Shown here piece after piece: positions 26,972 through 35,997 of a DNA stretch of 59,699 nt. Made by a program: the position numbers and the translations under genes. The notes beneath the pieces are model-generated. The model was not told the DNA's origin. It did not search any database and saw only the letters and a program-made list of their open reading frames with translations. The number at the start of each line of letters is the position of its first letter. Position 1 is the stretch's first letter. This DNA is from Deltaproteobacteria bacterium (GTDB taxonomy: Bacteria > Desulfobacterota > Binatia > UBA12015): NCBI GenBank assembly GCA_016874795.1, contig VGTG01000013.1, forward strand, positions 1 through 59,699, given 5' to 3'.

Positions 26972-28927
26972 GTGCCGGCGCGCCCGGCGGGGCTGCGCCT
27001 CCTCGCCCTCGGGCTGGCGATCGTCGCGCTCTCCTTCGCCGCCTGGGGGCTCTGGCGCCTCAATACGTGGTATCTCGCGAGCGATCAGTTCGCGTTCTTG
27101 ACGTTCGCGCGCGATCTCCGCGCGGGGACGATCTTCCATCCGGACGAGACGCTCGAGCTGATCTCGCCGGAGGGGCGCCGCGGCGCGCTGGCGCGCGACG
27201 CGCTCGCGCAGACCTACTTCTGGCGCGACGGGCGGCTCTACTCGCGGTATCCGCCGGGATTCCCGGCGCTGCTCGCGGTCGCCGGCATCGTCGGGGGAGA
27301 GGTCGGCGAGCACGCGCTGAACCCGGTCCTCTATCTCCTGACCCTCGTCGTGCTCGCGGGTCTCACGTGGACGCTCGTGCGAGCCCGCGTCCCGACGCAG
27401 GACTCCGCCGTCGATCCGGCGGCCGAGGGGGCTTCGAGGCTCGACGAGCCGGATCTCGCCGCAGGCGCCGCAGTCGCCGCGATGTGGATTCTTCTCCTTC
27501 TGCCGACGCAGGTGCACCTCTGGGGCATCACGGTCGTGCGCGACCTTCCGGCGCACCTTCTCGCGCTTCTCGCGCTCTTGGCGGCGGTGCGGGGACGGAT
27601 GCTCTGGTGTGGCGCGGCGCTCGGCGCCGCGTGCACGGTCCGGCCCGATGCGATTCTCTACGCGACGTCCCTCGCCGCGGTGGTCGCGGTCCTTCGCCCG
27701 TCGCGGCGCTCGCTCCTCGGTGCGGTGCTCGCGCTCGTCGCCGCCTCGAGCCCTCTCTGGCTGTACAACCTCGCGACCGAAGGGAGCATCCTCCGGTTCA
27801 CTCAGGGCGGGGAGTTCCGGGATCTCCTCGGATCGCTTCCTCCCGAGGAGGGCATCGTGCTCGCGAGCGATTCGCTGCTCCACTCGGGAGGCGCCTTCCG
27901 GCTCGCGAACCTCCCGATGACGCTGCCGCGGAACGTCCTCTACCTCGCCGGCGCTTTCGGCTGGTTCACGCTCCTGATCGCCGTCGCCGTCACGTGGGCG
28001 TGGCGGCGGCGGCCGCTGCTCGTCGCCGCGCTCGTTCCGTACCCGGTCGTCGCACTGCTCTTCTACTCGTGCTGGTCGCATCCCGACACGCGCTACCTCG
28101 CGGGCGCGGCGGCGTGCCTCGTGCCGCTCGCCGCGACCGGCGCGTGCGTCACGGCGCGCACGATCGTCGCGGCGGGCGGGGTCGCGCGCTCTCTCGTGCT
28201 GGCCCTGGCGGCGTTGCTGATCCTGCGCGAGCTCGGCTGGCTCGGTGCGCTCGGAGGTTTCGTTCCGGCAGCCGGGCGAGCCGCGACGGCCGTCGCGGTC
28301 GGATTCGCGCTGCTCGCAAGCGTCCGCTTCTTCCGTGCGCGCACCGCGGCTCTCGCCGTCTGCGCGACGCTCGTGCCCGCGTTCGCGCTCGCGGTGGTCG
28401 GAGGAACCCTCGTCGCGCGAAGCGCGGCGCTTCGCGACTCGTTCCAGGCGAAGCGCGTCGAGGCGTCGCGTCGCGCGGTCGCCGAGATCGTCCCTCGAGG
28501 CTCTCTCGTCATCACCAGCACGAGTCTCGGTCGTCCCGTCGAGAACCTGCGGCACTACTCCGGCGTCGAGGCCTTCTACGCGGAGGAGCTTCCCTTGCTG
28601 GGGATCAATGCGGAGAAGGCGACGCTCCGCTTCGTCCTCGCGGGAAGACGCGTCTTCTTTCTGCTCGACGCGCGCGACCGATCGAGCCTCGCGCGGCTCG
28701 CGCAGGCGGGTGAGGTCCGCGAGCGCGGGCGCCGGGGCCCGGCGCGCGTCCTCGACTGGTACGTCGATCCGCGGAAGGCGCCGCGTGGCGCCGTCCTCTA
28801 CGAGGTCGAGATCCCGGAGGAGCGCCAGCGCCAGTACCTCGAGTACCTCCGCGGCGCCGAGCGTGGACGGCGCCGGGAGCGCGGCCTCGCGCCCGAGCCG
28901 GACGTCGGCCTGCCGGAGGAGTCGTGA
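26972..28927 (+). CDS. Polytopic membrane glycosyltransferase-like protein (GT39/ArnT-like fold)
   Basis: A 651-residue membrane protein with about 11-12 hydrophobic helices up to residue 490, followed by a soluble C-terminal domain. The first periplasmic loop has ...YLASDQFAFLTFARDL and YFWRDGRLYSRYPPGFPALL, the pattern of GT-C enzymes (Asp in loop 1, PPGFP motif) that use polyprenyl-phosphate sugars. The Arg/Glu-rich tail (residues 600-651) is basic. It starts with GTG 8 bases after the hydratase stop. Donor and acceptor are not predictable. A second protein of similar layout is at 37731-39485. A non-enzymatic role cannot be excluded. Confidence 0.7.
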   Translation: MPARPAGLRLLALGLAIVALSFAAWGLWRLNTWYLASDQFAFLTFARDLRAGTIFHPDETLELISPEGRRGALARDALAQTYFWRDGRLYSRYPPGFPALLAVAGIVGGEVGEHALNPVLYLLTLVVLAGLTWTLVRARVPTQDSAVDPAAEGASRLDEPDLAAGAAVAAMWILLLLPTQVHLWGITVVRDLPAHLLALLALLAAVRGRMLWCGAALGAACTVRPDAILYATSLAAVVAVLRPSRRSLLGAVLALVAASSPLWLYNLATEGSILRFTQGGEFRDLLGSLPPEEGIVLASDSLLHSGGAFRLANLPMTLPRNVLYLAGAFGWFTLLIAVAVTWAWRRRPLLVAALVPYPVVALLFYSCWSHPDTRYLAGAAACLVPLAATGACVTARTIVAAGGVARSLVLALAALLILRELGWLGALGGFVPAAGRAATAVAVGFALLASVRFFRARTAALAVCATLVPAFALAVVGGTLVARSAALRDSFQAKRVEASRRAVAEIVPRGSLVITSTSLGRPVENLRHYSGVEAFYAEELPLLGINAEKATLRFVLAGRRVFFLLDARDRSSLARLAQAGEVRERGRRGPARVLDWYVDPRKAPRGAVLYEVEIPEERQRQYLEYLRGAERGRRRERGLAPEPDVGLPEES

Positions 28928-28948
28928 CCGCTCGCGCGAGCGCGTCCG

Positions 28949-29236
28949 TCAGCGCGGCGCGCCGCGCGGCCGCGTCACGGGGATCTCGAGGATCGGGTCC
29001 TGAACGATGTAGTACTGATCCGGGTTCAAGTACGCGCCGGGACGCGAGCAACGCTCGCCGTCGAGGTTCTGCCAGTCGCCGTTGATGCAGAGGAGCACGA
29101 GGTCGTTCGAGCAGACGCGAGCGCCTTCGCGATACTCGCGTCCCTCGCGACGGCAGATCTGCCGGTCGTCCCACTGCGCGAGCGACGGGGACGCGACGCC
29201 GGCGAGGATCACGAAAGCCGCGACGACGCGACGCAC
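28949..29236 (-). CDS. Small secreted cysteine-containing protein (DUF1496-like)
   Basis: A 95-residue product with a signal peptide (VRRVVAAFVILAGVASPSLA, cleavage before QWDD). The mature 75 residues hold four cysteines: CRREGREYREGARVC, LLCINGDW and GERCSRPG. The spacing C-x-GxxYxxGAxVC--D---LC--GxW recalls the DUF1496 pattern of small periplasmic proteins, suggesting two disulfides. The frame is open further upstream, but the GTG at 29236 directly precedes the signal sequence. It ends 21 bases from the convergent glycosyltransferase stop. The preceding gene on its strand starts at 30519 and ends 68 bases upstream. Function unknown. Confidence 0.68.
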   Translation of the reverse strand: MRRVVAAFVILAGVASPSLAQWDDRQICRREGREYREGARVCSNDLVLLCINGDWQNLDGERCSRPGAYLNPDQYYIVQDPILEIPVTRPRGAPR

Positions 29237-29304
29237 CCGTCGAGCATGCGCCGCGGGCCGAGCTCGTTCCAGCCGCGCCGAGCGCGGTCCCGCGAAGAGC
29301 CGGA

Positions 29305-30519
29305 TCAGCGACCACGCCGTGCGCGCTGCCGCTGCTGCTCCGCGAGCGCTTGCTGCGGCGTCATCACCAGGCTCGACTTCGCCGCTTCCGCCTGGCGCTC
29401 GGCGCGCGCCTCGAACGCGAGCGCGAGGCTCCGCCGCGTGACGTCGGCGAGGATCGGGATCTCGGTGATCGGGCGTCCGGCGCGCGCGGCGAGCGCCGCT
29501 GCGAGCGTGCCGCGCGCGGCCGCTTCGGCGCCGCGACGCGCGAGAAGGTAGGCCGTCTCCTCGAGCCGGTCCGCGAAGCGCTCGCGCCGGTCCGGGGCAT
29601 CGAGGATCGTCGCCACGGCGCCCTCGAACGACTCGCGCAAGCGCTCCTCCTTCAGCGCGGGGCTGACGACGACGAGCGAGCTGTCCGCCTCGGAGAACGA
29701 ATCGAGCGCCTTCTCGAGCCAGCCGAGCGGCAAGAGCCAGCCGCCCGTCTCGGGCTCGGCGAGGGCCTGCGTGGAGCCGGCGAGAGCGCTCTCGTCCTCC
29801 GCGACCGCGGCGCGATCGAGAAGCGCGTCGATCGGGTGCCGCACGTGCTCCGAGTCCGCCGACGCGTGCGGAGCGAGCGCCTTCAGCACCGAAGGTGTCT
29901 CGGGAAAGCGGCCGCGCTCCGTTCTCGCGAAGGCGCGCCGCAGCACCTCGTGCGCCCACTCCCAGGGCACCTCGACGAGACCGATGCCCGTCTCGCGTGT
30001 GATCTCGCGCTGCGCTTCGCGGAGCGACTTGCGCGTCGTCTCACCGGAGCGGAATTCGCGGATGCCCGCGTCCTCGTCGATCAGCGCCGAGAGCGAGGCG
30101 ACGCCCGAGCCGTGGCGCCGCGCCATCCACACGAGCCGTCCGCCGAGCGGGTCGATGCGGCTCATCCACGCCTCGGTCGCGTCGTCCGCCGGCCCGAGGA
30201 GGTCGCGCGCGCGCGGCGGCGCCGGTGCCTCGGGCGGCTTCCAGCGGCCGCGCTGCTCGAGGCGGTAGAGCGCGCGCTTGATCTCGCGACGCACCGCCTT
30301 GCTCGACGTGCGCTCGGCGAGCGCGGCGAGCTTCGCGCCGGCGGAGTCGTCGTCGAAGCCGCCGACGAGCTCGATGACGTACGCCTCGAGCTCCGGATCG
30401 GTGCCCCACGTCGAGGCGAGGCCGTCGAGTGCCGCGAGCGGCGCGCTCGCGTCGAGGCCGCGCGCCTCGAGACGCTCGACGATCGGTCCGGCCGGAGCGG
30501 ATCGGTGCTTCTTGCTCAT
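29305..30519 (-). CDS. Hypothetical protein, Arg/Glu/Ala-rich
   Basis: A 404-residue predominantly helical protein without signal peptide or membrane segment. It starts MSKKHRSAPAG at the ATG 4 bases after the stop of the M23 peptidase gene and continues with HEAT-like helical pairs (AYVIELVGGFDDDSAGAKLA, VRREIKRALYRLEQRGRW). The second half contains WLLPLGWLEKALDSFSEADS and a long charged helix near the C-terminus (ARAERQAEAAKSSLVMTPQQ). No family was recognised. The operon context (DciA, M23 endopeptidase, this protein) does not fix a role. Codon bias and steady third-position GC make it a genuine gene. Confidence 0.65.
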   Translation of the reverse strand: MSKKHRSAPAGPIVERLEARGLDASAPLAALDGLASTWGTDPELEAYVIELVGGFDDDSAGAKLAALAERTSSKAVRREIKRALYRLEQRGRWKPPEAPAPPRARDLLGPADDATEAWMSRIDPLGGRLVWMARRHGSGVASLSALIDEDAGIREFRSGETTRKSLREAQREITRETGIGLVEVPWEWAHEVLRRAFARTERGRFPETPSVLKALAPHASADSEHVRHPIDALLDRAAVAEDESALAGSTQALAEPETGGWLLPLGWLEKALDSFSEADSSLVVVSPALKEERLRESFEGAVATILDAPDRRERFADRLEETAYLLARRGAEAAARGTLAAALAARAGRPITEIPILADVTRRSLALAFEARAERQAEAAKSSLVMTPQQALAEQQRQRARRGR

Positions 30520-30523
30520 CGGT

Positions 30524-31999
30524 TCACGGCGCCGCGGCAGGCGCGCTCGTCGCGGCTGGAGGAGCTGCGGCTGCCGGATCCGCAGCCGGTGCCGTCGCCG
30601 CGCTTGCATCGGCCGGTACGCCGCGCGCTTCCGCAAGAGGCTCGAGCACGTGCAGGCTCACCCACTTCGGATCCCACCACTCGATCGGATCGACGTGATG
30701 CCCACCGACGAGGATGCTGAAGTGCAGGTGATCACCGGCGGCGAGCCCGGTCTCGCCGCTCTTTCCGATCTCGTCGCCCGCCGCGACCGTCGCGCCCGGC
30801 TCGACCGAGGTGCTGCTCAGATGCGCGTACAGCGAGGCGAGCCCGAGGCCGTGATCGAGCACCACGACGTTTCCGTAGATCCCGAGGTCGAGGACGCCGC
30901 GCACCGTTCCGGCCTCCGCCGCGAGCACGGGCGCTTGCTTGACGGAGGCGAGGTCGTAGCCGAGGTGCGTCTGCTCGTCGACCACGCGGTCGTTGTATCG
31001 ATAGGTCCTGTGCTCGGCAAAACGCGAGCCGACCTGCGTGCCGGGCTGCTGCCGGAACGCGGTCGTGATGCGGAGATCGGGGTCGGAGGTCGCGTTCAGC
31101 TCCTGCAGCTGCTCCTCGCTGGAGCGGCGCATCTCGCGATTCACGCGCAGGAACGCATCGACCGGATCCTCGGGCACCGCGATCTCGTGCGACTCGAGGA
31201 TCGGCTGGATCTTCGTCCGCACGAACGAATCGCTGACGAGGATCTCCTCCGCCGGATAGGCGCGGCGTCGCACCTCGACGGGAAAGTTGACGAAACGGCG
31301 GTTGCCGGCGGCATCGACCGCCGTCACGCGCGGTGCGGCCTCGAGATCGGCGTCGTGCGGAAGGGCGTAGAGGACGACGCGGACGGAGGGCGGCGCGCCG
31401 CGCGGGTGCACGCCGGGGAACTCGCGCGAGCCGACCGCGATGCCGGAGCCGACGGCGTCCTCGCTCACCTCGTAGACCACGAGGTCGCTCCCGCCTTGGT
31501 AGACGTAGTGCTGCCCGCCCTGCACCTCGATGCGCGGCGGCGTGAGGTCGACCGCGACCGGGATTTCGAGACGCGGTGCGCGGCTTCGAAGCCAGCCGAG
31601 CGGGGCGTAGTCGTCCGCATACACGACGAGCGTGCTCGTGCCTTCGGGGAGGCCGAGCGTCTTCGCGTCGAGCGTCGTCTGCGCGCTGCGCCGGCTCACG
31701 CCGCTGCCGAGGAACGTCGAGCGAGGGAAGCGCTCTTCCGCGACGAGCGTCTCGCTGCCGTCGGGCTTCCGGGCGAAGATCTCCCAGGAGCGAAGCCCGG
31801 CACGTCCGGCTTCGAGCTCGACCGCGAGCGGCGTCGAGCGGCCGACGAGCTCGATCGGCTGCGCGAGCCGCGCCGTCGGAGCACTCGTGCCGGAGAGCAG
31901 CACGAAGCCCAACCCCACGACGACGAGGATCAGGAGCGTGATCAGCACGAGCCGTCGTCCCACGCGATGCTCTCGCCGTCCGAAGCCGGTGTCACGCAC
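30524..31999 (-). CDS. Membrane-anchored M23 (LytM) family peptidase
   Basis: A 491-residue murein endopeptidase or divisome/envelope regulator. One N-terminal helix (LVLITLLILVVVGLGFVLL) anchors it in the inner membrane. Residues about 45-300 are beta-rich, with PPRIEVQGGQHYVYQGGSDL typical of the Ig-like region in this family. The LytM domain follows: THLGYDLAS (first His and Asp ligands), VVVLDHGLGLASLYAHLSS and GLAAGDHLHFSILVGGHHVD (HxH), so the zinc site is complete. The end is an Ala/Pro-rich tail. It overlaps dciA by 8 bases. It probably cleaves peptide crosslinks in the periplasm. Confidence 0.88.
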   Translation of the reverse strand: MRDTGFGRREHRVGRRLVLITLLILVVVGLGFVLLSGTSAPTARLAQPIELVGRSTPLAVELEAGRAGLRSWEIFARKPDGSETLVAEERFPRSTFLGSGVSRRSAQTTLDAKTLGLPEGTSTLVVYADDYAPLGWLRSRAPRLEIPVAVDLTPPRIEVQGGQHYVYQGGSDLVVYEVSEDAVGSGIAVGSREFPGVHPRGAPPSVRVVLYALPHDADLEAAPRVTAVDAAGNRRFVNFPVEVRRRAYPAEEILVSDSFVRTKIQPILESHEIAVPEDPVDAFLRVNREMRRSSEEQLQELNATSDPDLRITTAFRQQPGTQVGSRFAEHRTYRYNDRVVDEQTHLGYDLASVKQAPVLAAEAGTVRGVLDLGIYGNVVVLDHGLGLASLYAHLSSTSVEPGATVAAGDEIGKSGETGLAAGDHLHFSILVGGHHVDPIEWWDPKWVSLHVLEPLAEARGVPADASAATAPAADPAAAAPPAATSAPAAAP

Positions 32000-32513
32000 G
32001 CGAACGGCCCCGTCGGCGTTTCGCCAGGCTCCGATCGCTCTCCAGGCGCTCGGCGCGCGTGCGGGCGAGCGAGGCGAACGCGTCCGCGACGTCGGGGCGG
32101 AGCGCGGGGGCCTCGGGCGGCGTCGCCGGAGCGGCTGCCGGCGGCGTCTCGACCACCTCCGACGGTCGCGCCGTCTCCTCGGGGCGGAGCACGCGCCGGT
32201 GCAGGCCCGGCTCGAGCGCGGCGAGCGCTTCGCCGTTCACGAGGCGCACACGCTCGACGAGGTTGCGTCCGATCTTCTGATTGATGCGCGTTGCGATCTC
32301 CGGTCCGAGCAGCGTCAGCTCCTGGCGCCACACCGCTTCCGGCGCCGCGATCAGCAGCTCGCCGCGCCGCAAGCGCACCGGCGCGGCCCGTGCGGCGATC
32401 CGGTCGCCGACCGCCTCGCGCCAGATCTCGCCGATGCGCCAGATGTCGGAGGTCGCTTCGAGGCCGGCGCCGCGCAGCGCGCTCTCGAGGAGCTCGCCGA
32501 GGCTGGGAATCAT
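31992..32513 (-). CDS. dciA: DciA family (DUF721) replicative-helicase loader protein
   Basis: A 173-residue protein. The N-terminal 100 residues match the DUF721/DciA fold: SLGELLESALRGAGLEATSD, IWREAVGDRIAARAAPVRLR, GELLIAAPEAVWRQELTLLG and IATRINQKIGRNLVERVRLV. DciA is the widespread ancestral partner of DnaB that helps load the helicase at the origin, replaced by DnaC in E. coli. The C-terminal 70 residues are Pro/Ala-rich and basic (KRRRGRSRA), as in other DciA proteins with a disordered tail. It is divergent from nrdJ, a neat pairing of replication and dNTP supply genes over one 240-base regulatory region. Confidence 0.85.
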   Translation of the reverse strand: MIPSLGELLESALRGAGLEATSDIWRIGEIWREAVGDRIAARAAPVRLRRGELLIAAPEAVWRQELTLLGPEIATRINQKIGRNLVERVRLVNGEALAALEPGLHRRVLRPEETARPSEVVETPPAAAPATPPEAPALRPDVADAFASLARTRAERLESDRSLAKRRRGRSRA

Positions 32514-32585
32514 GGATGGACGCCGTCGCGAGTCGCACGAGCGACGCGCTCGGGAAGCGCTCCGGAGCTTTTTCGCCTCCGTCCC

Positions 32586-32632
32586 TTGACAGCACTACAT
32601 CTTGTGTGGAACATGCGCCCCGCATACAAGAT
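32586..32632 (+). promoter_or_regulatory. nrdJ promoter region with candidate NrdR box
   Basis: TTGACA at 32586-32591 is a perfect -35. CACTACATCTTGTGT at 32593-32607 matches the NrdR-box consensus (CACTATATATAGTGT-like) at about 12 of 15 positions and overlaps the core promoter, the usual repressing position. A second dyad, ATCTTGT at 32599-32605 with ACAAGAT at 32626-32632 and inner ATGC/GCAT, is centred downstream. The -10 is uncertain (GAACAT at 32609 or TACAAG at 32625). Confidence 0.55.
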
Positions 32633-32657
32633 CAGGTGAGGGGGCGGCGCGGCACCT

Positions 32658-32743
32658 CCGGCACCACGCGGTGCCGGGGGGGCCTGTTCGAGGAGCGAAG
32701 GGAAGGCCGAGCGCGTCGGTACGGGGACCATCGCCCGGCTCGG
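32658..32743 (+). promoter_or_regulatory. Hairpin-rich leader upstream of nrdJ
   Basis: CCGGCACC-ACGC-GGTGCCGG (32658-32677) is a perfect 8-bp stem with a 4-base loop. CCGAGC (32707-32712) pairs with GCTCGG (32738-32743) around an inner GGT/ACC. The signatures of a cobalamin riboswitch are not visible, so this is only a candidate structured leader; the purine-rich AGGAGCGAAGGGAAGG lies between the two hairpins. Confidence 0.35.
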
Positions 32744-32825
32744 GACAGCCACGGCGGTGAAGGAATCGCGAGATCTGCGGGATCCGATGGTGGCATCGTC
32801 GCCGCGGTCGAGGGGGGGACGTTTC

Positions 32826-35705
32826 GTGGAGACATCGACGCTGAAAGACCGAGTCGAGCCGGGCGCTTCCGAGCCGGCGAGCGAATCGCAGGACGCGACC
32901 CGCCGGCCGTACGGCGACGCGAGCGACTCGCGCGCTTCCGAGGGCGTCCGTCTCGAGCGCCGCTTCACCGCGCTCGTCGATCGCTCGGGCCGTCCCGACA
33001 GGACCCGTCCGGCGCAGAGAGTCGATCCGATCGACGACGAGACCTGGGAGCGCCGCACCGCCGTGATCTCCGGCGAAGGCGGCGACGTCGTCTTCGAGCA
33101 GAAGGACGTCGAGGTGCCGCGCGCCTGGTCGCAGCTCGCGACGAACGTCGTCGCTTCGAAGTACTTCCGCGGCCAGCTCGGCACGCCGCAGCGCGAGACG
33201 AGCGTGAAGCAGCTCGTCGGACGCGTCGTCGGCTCGATCCGGACGTGGGGCCTCGAGCAGGGATACTTCAAGACGACCGAGCAGGCGGACGTGTTCGCCG
33301 ACGAGCTGAGCCACCTGCTCGTGAAGCAGAAGGCGTCGTTCAACTCGCCGGTTTGGTTCAACGTCGGCGTCGAGCCCATTCCACAATGCTCCGCATGCTT
33401 CATCCTCTCGGTCAACGATACCATGGACTCGATCCTCGACTGGTATCGTCGCGAGGGAGTGATCTTCAAGGGGGGCTCGGGCTCGGGAGTGAACCTCTCG
33501 CGCATCCGCTCCTCGCGCGAGCGTCTCGGCGGCGGCGGCACGGCTTCGGGACCGGTCTCGTTCATGCGCGCCGCGGATGCGTCCGCCGGCGTGATCAAGT
33601 CCGGCGGAAAGACGAGACGCGCCGCGAAGATGGTCGTCCTGAACGCGGATCATCCCGACGTGATGGAGTTCGTCGGCTGCAAGGCGGACGAGGAGCGGAA
33701 AGCCTGGGCGCTGATCGACGCGGGCTACGATGGCTCGCTCGACGGACCGGCGTACAGCTCGATCTTCTTCCAGAACGCCAACAACTCCGTCCGCGCGACC
33801 GACGAGTTCATGCAGGCCGTCGAGGCCGACGCCGAATGGCAGACCCGCTACGTCACGAGCGGCGAGGTGTCGGAGACCATCCGGGCGCGCGACCTGATGC
33901 GCCGGATCGCCGACGCGGCGCACTTCTGCGGCGATCCGGGCATGCAGTTCGACACGACGATCAACGACTGGCACACCTGCCCGAACAGCGGCCGGATCAA
34001 CGCGTCGAACCCGTGCAGCGAGTACATGCACCTCGACGACTCGGCCTGCAATCTCGCCTCGATCAACCTGATGAAGTTCCTGACCGAGGCCGGCGACCTC
34101 GACACGGTGTCGCTACGCCACGCGGTCGACGTCCTGATCACGGCGATGGACATCGTCGTCGACGCGTCCAGCTACCCGACGCCGGAGATCGCGAAGAACG
34201 CGCATCGCTTCCGCGAGCTCGGCCTCGGCTACGCGAACCTCGGTGCGCTCCTGATGGAGCTCGGCCTTCCCTACGACTCCGAGGGCGGCCGGCAGTACGC
34301 CGCGGCGGTGACCGCGCTCGTCTGCGGCGAGGCATACCTGCAGTCCTCCCGCCTCGCGGCGGTGCGCGGGCCCTTCGAGGGCTACGAGGCGAACCGCGAG
34401 CCGATGCTCGGCGTGATGGAGAAGCACCGCGCGCACGCGATGAAGCTCTCGTCGACGCACGTCCCGCTCGAGCTCTTGCGCGCGGCGCGCACCTCGTGGG
34501 ACCAGGCGCTCGCCGCCGGCCGCGAGGACGGCTTCCGCAACTCGCAGGCGACGGTGCTCGCGCCGACCGGCACGATCGCCTTCATGATGGACTGCGACAC
34601 GACCGGCATCGAGCCCGACATCGCGCTCGTGAAGTACAAGAAGCTCGTCGGCGGCGGCATGCTCAAGATGGTGAACAACACCGTCCCGCGGGCCCTCCGC
34701 CGGCTCGGGTACGACTCGAAGGACGTCCAGGCGATCGTCGAGTACCTCGAGGCCGAGGACACGATCGAGGGCGCTCCGGGCCTGCGCGACGAGCACCTGC
34801 CGATCTTCGACTGCGCGTTCAAGGCGGCACGCGGCTCGCGGGCGATCGCCCCCGAGGGCCATCTCCGCATGATGGGCGCGGTGCAGCCGTTCCTGTCGGG
34901 CGCGATCTCGAAGACGATCAACATGCCCGCCGATACGACGCCGGACGAGGTCGAGGGAGCGTTCCGGCTCGCCTGGAAGCTCGGCTTGAAGGCGGTCGCG
35001 ATCTACCGCGACGGCTGCAAGCGGACGCAGCCGCTCAACACCTCGCGCGACTCCGCGGCGCGTGCGGACGCGACGCCGTCGGAGGCGACCGCGCCGGAGA
35101 CGTCGCCGGCGGAGCTCGCCTCGAGCGATCCGCAGCCGGTGCGCCGGCGCCTGCCGGCCGACTGCCGGTCCGTCCGCCACAAGTTCGACGTCGCCGGGCA
35201 CGAGGGATACATCCACGTCGGCTTCTACGACGACGGGACACCCGGCGAGATCTTCATCAAGATGGCCAAGGAGGGCAGCACGATCTCCGGCCTGATGGAC
35301 ACGATCGCCACGCTGACGTCGATGTCGCTGCAGTACGGCGTCCCGCTCGACGCGCTCGTGAGCAAGTTCTCGCACGTCCGCTTCGAGCCGTCGGGGTTCA
35401 CCAGGAATCCGGAGATCCCGTACGCGAAGTCGATCACGGACTACATCTTCCGGTTCCTCGGCGTGCGGTTCCTCGCCGCCGACAAGCGGAGCCAGGTCGG
35501 TCTCGTCGAGGAGGGGGCCGTCGGGGTCACGGCGTCCGAGCCGGCAGGGGCGCCGCTGCGTGGCGTCGCGGACTCCGCTCCTGCGGGGATCGCGTTCCAG
35601 CCGCAGTCGGACGCGCCGAGCTGCCCGGACTGCGGATCGATCATGATCCGCAACGGCTCCTGCTACCGCTGCTCGAACTGCGGCGCGACGAGCGGGTGCT
35701 CCTGA
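32826..35705 (+). CDS. nrdJ: Class II (adenosylcobalamin-dependent) ribonucleoside-diphosphate reductase
   Basis: A ~959-residue reductase making all deoxyribonucleotides in one oxygen-independent step with coenzyme B12. Catalytic features: SFNSPVWFNVG, CSACFILSVNDTMD (first redox Cys), GGSGSGVNLSRIRSS, the finger-loop radical Cys in NPCSEYMHLDDSACNLASIN, LAPTGTIAFMMDCDTTGIEP and PADTTPDEVEGAFRLAWKLG. The last ~30 residues are a four-Cys zinc-ribbon-like tail (CPDCGS...CYRCSNCG) as in long NrdJ proteins. GTG 32826 is preferred because of the G-rich site 7 bases upstream; GTG 32757 is an in-frame alternative. No NrdAB is nearby. B12 dependence fits an organism living at variable oxygen. Confidence 0.94.
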   Translation: METSTLKDRVEPGASEPASESQDATRRPYGDASDSRASEGVRLERRFTALVDRSGRPDRTRPAQRVDPIDDETWERRTAVISGEGGDVVFEQKDVEVPRAWSQLATNVVASKYFRGQLGTPQRETSVKQLVGRVVGSIRTWGLEQGYFKTTEQADVFADELSHLLVKQKASFNSPVWFNVGVEPIPQCSACFILSVNDTMDSILDWYRREGVIFKGGSGSGVNLSRIRSSRERLGGGGTASGPVSFMRAADASAGVIKSGGKTRRAAKMVVLNADHPDVMEFVGCKADEERKAWALIDAGYDGSLDGPAYSSIFFQNANNSVRATDEFMQAVEADAEWQTRYVTSGEVSETIRARDLMRRIADAAHFCGDPGMQFDTTINDWHTCPNSGRINASNPCSEYMHLDDSACNLASINLMKFLTEAGDLDTVSLRHAVDVLITAMDIVVDASSYPTPEIAKNAHRFRELGLGYANLGALLMELGLPYDSEGGRQYAAAVTALVCGEAYLQSSRLAAVRGPFEGYEANREPMLGVMEKHRAHAMKLSSTHVPLELLRAARTSWDQALAAGREDGFRNSQATVLAPTGTIAFMMDCDTTGIEPDIALVKYKKLVGGGMLKMVNNTVPRALRRLGYDSKDVQAIVEYLEAEDTIEGAPGLRDEHLPIFDCAFKAARGSRAIAPEGHLRMMGAVQPFLSGAISKTINMPADTTPDEVEGAFRLAWKLGLKAVAIYRDGCKRTQPLNTSRDSAARADATPSEATAPETSPAELASSDPQPVRRRLPADCRSVRHKFDVAGHEGYIHVGFYDDGTPGEIFIKMAKEGSTISGLMDTIATLTSMSLQYGVPLDALVSKFSHVRFEPSGFTRNPEIPYAKSITDYIFRFLGVRFLAADKRSQVGLVEEGAVGVTASEPAGAPLRGVADSAPAGIAFQPQSDAPSCPDCGSIMIRNGSCYRCSNCGATSGCS

Positions 35706-35727
35706 AGCCTGAAGAGTGATTTCGAAG

Positions 35728-35750
35728 CCCCCCGCCGGTGAGGCGGGGGG
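35728..35750. terminator. Terminator-like hairpin downstream of nrdJ
   Basis: CCCCCCGCC at 35728-35736 pairs exactly with GGCGGGGGG at 35742-35750 around GGTGA. It begins 22 bases after the nrdJ stop. The stem is very stable but no T-run follows. Confidence 0.6.
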
Positions 35751-35871
35751 GAAGATCGTAGTGGCCGCGGTTGCCTGGACGCGGTCGCAGGTCGGGGCGT
35801 GCAACGGTGGGTCGTGGGGGCGGGCGGGCACGCTCCGAGGTGGTGAGGACGAGGGGCCAGGCAACGAGCGG

Positions 35872-35899
35872 GGCGGGGCGCCTCACGAGGCGCCCCGCC
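35872..35899. terminator. Second hairpin in the nrdJ/FtsB-like convergent junction
   Basis: A perfect 13-bp stem (35872-35884 with 35887-35899; core GGGGCGCCTC/GAGGCGCCCC) around AC. It lies between the 3' ends of nrdJ and the convergent FtsB-like gene, so it could stop transcription from either side. Apart from these two hairpins the 292-base junction 35706-35997 shows nothing recognisable. Confidence 0.55.
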
Positions 35900-35997
35900 A
35901 CCGTACCGCGCCGGCTCGACGCAGGCGCGGCACTTGCCTCGATACCTGCAAGATCGGCTCGATCCGTCAAGCCGACCGAAGGGCCGCCGGAGGCGGC

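Noticed and set aside
32620-32826. Cobalamin riboswitch upstream of nrdJ
   Set aside because: The leader is structured, but the conserved B12-box and GCCACTG core were not found.
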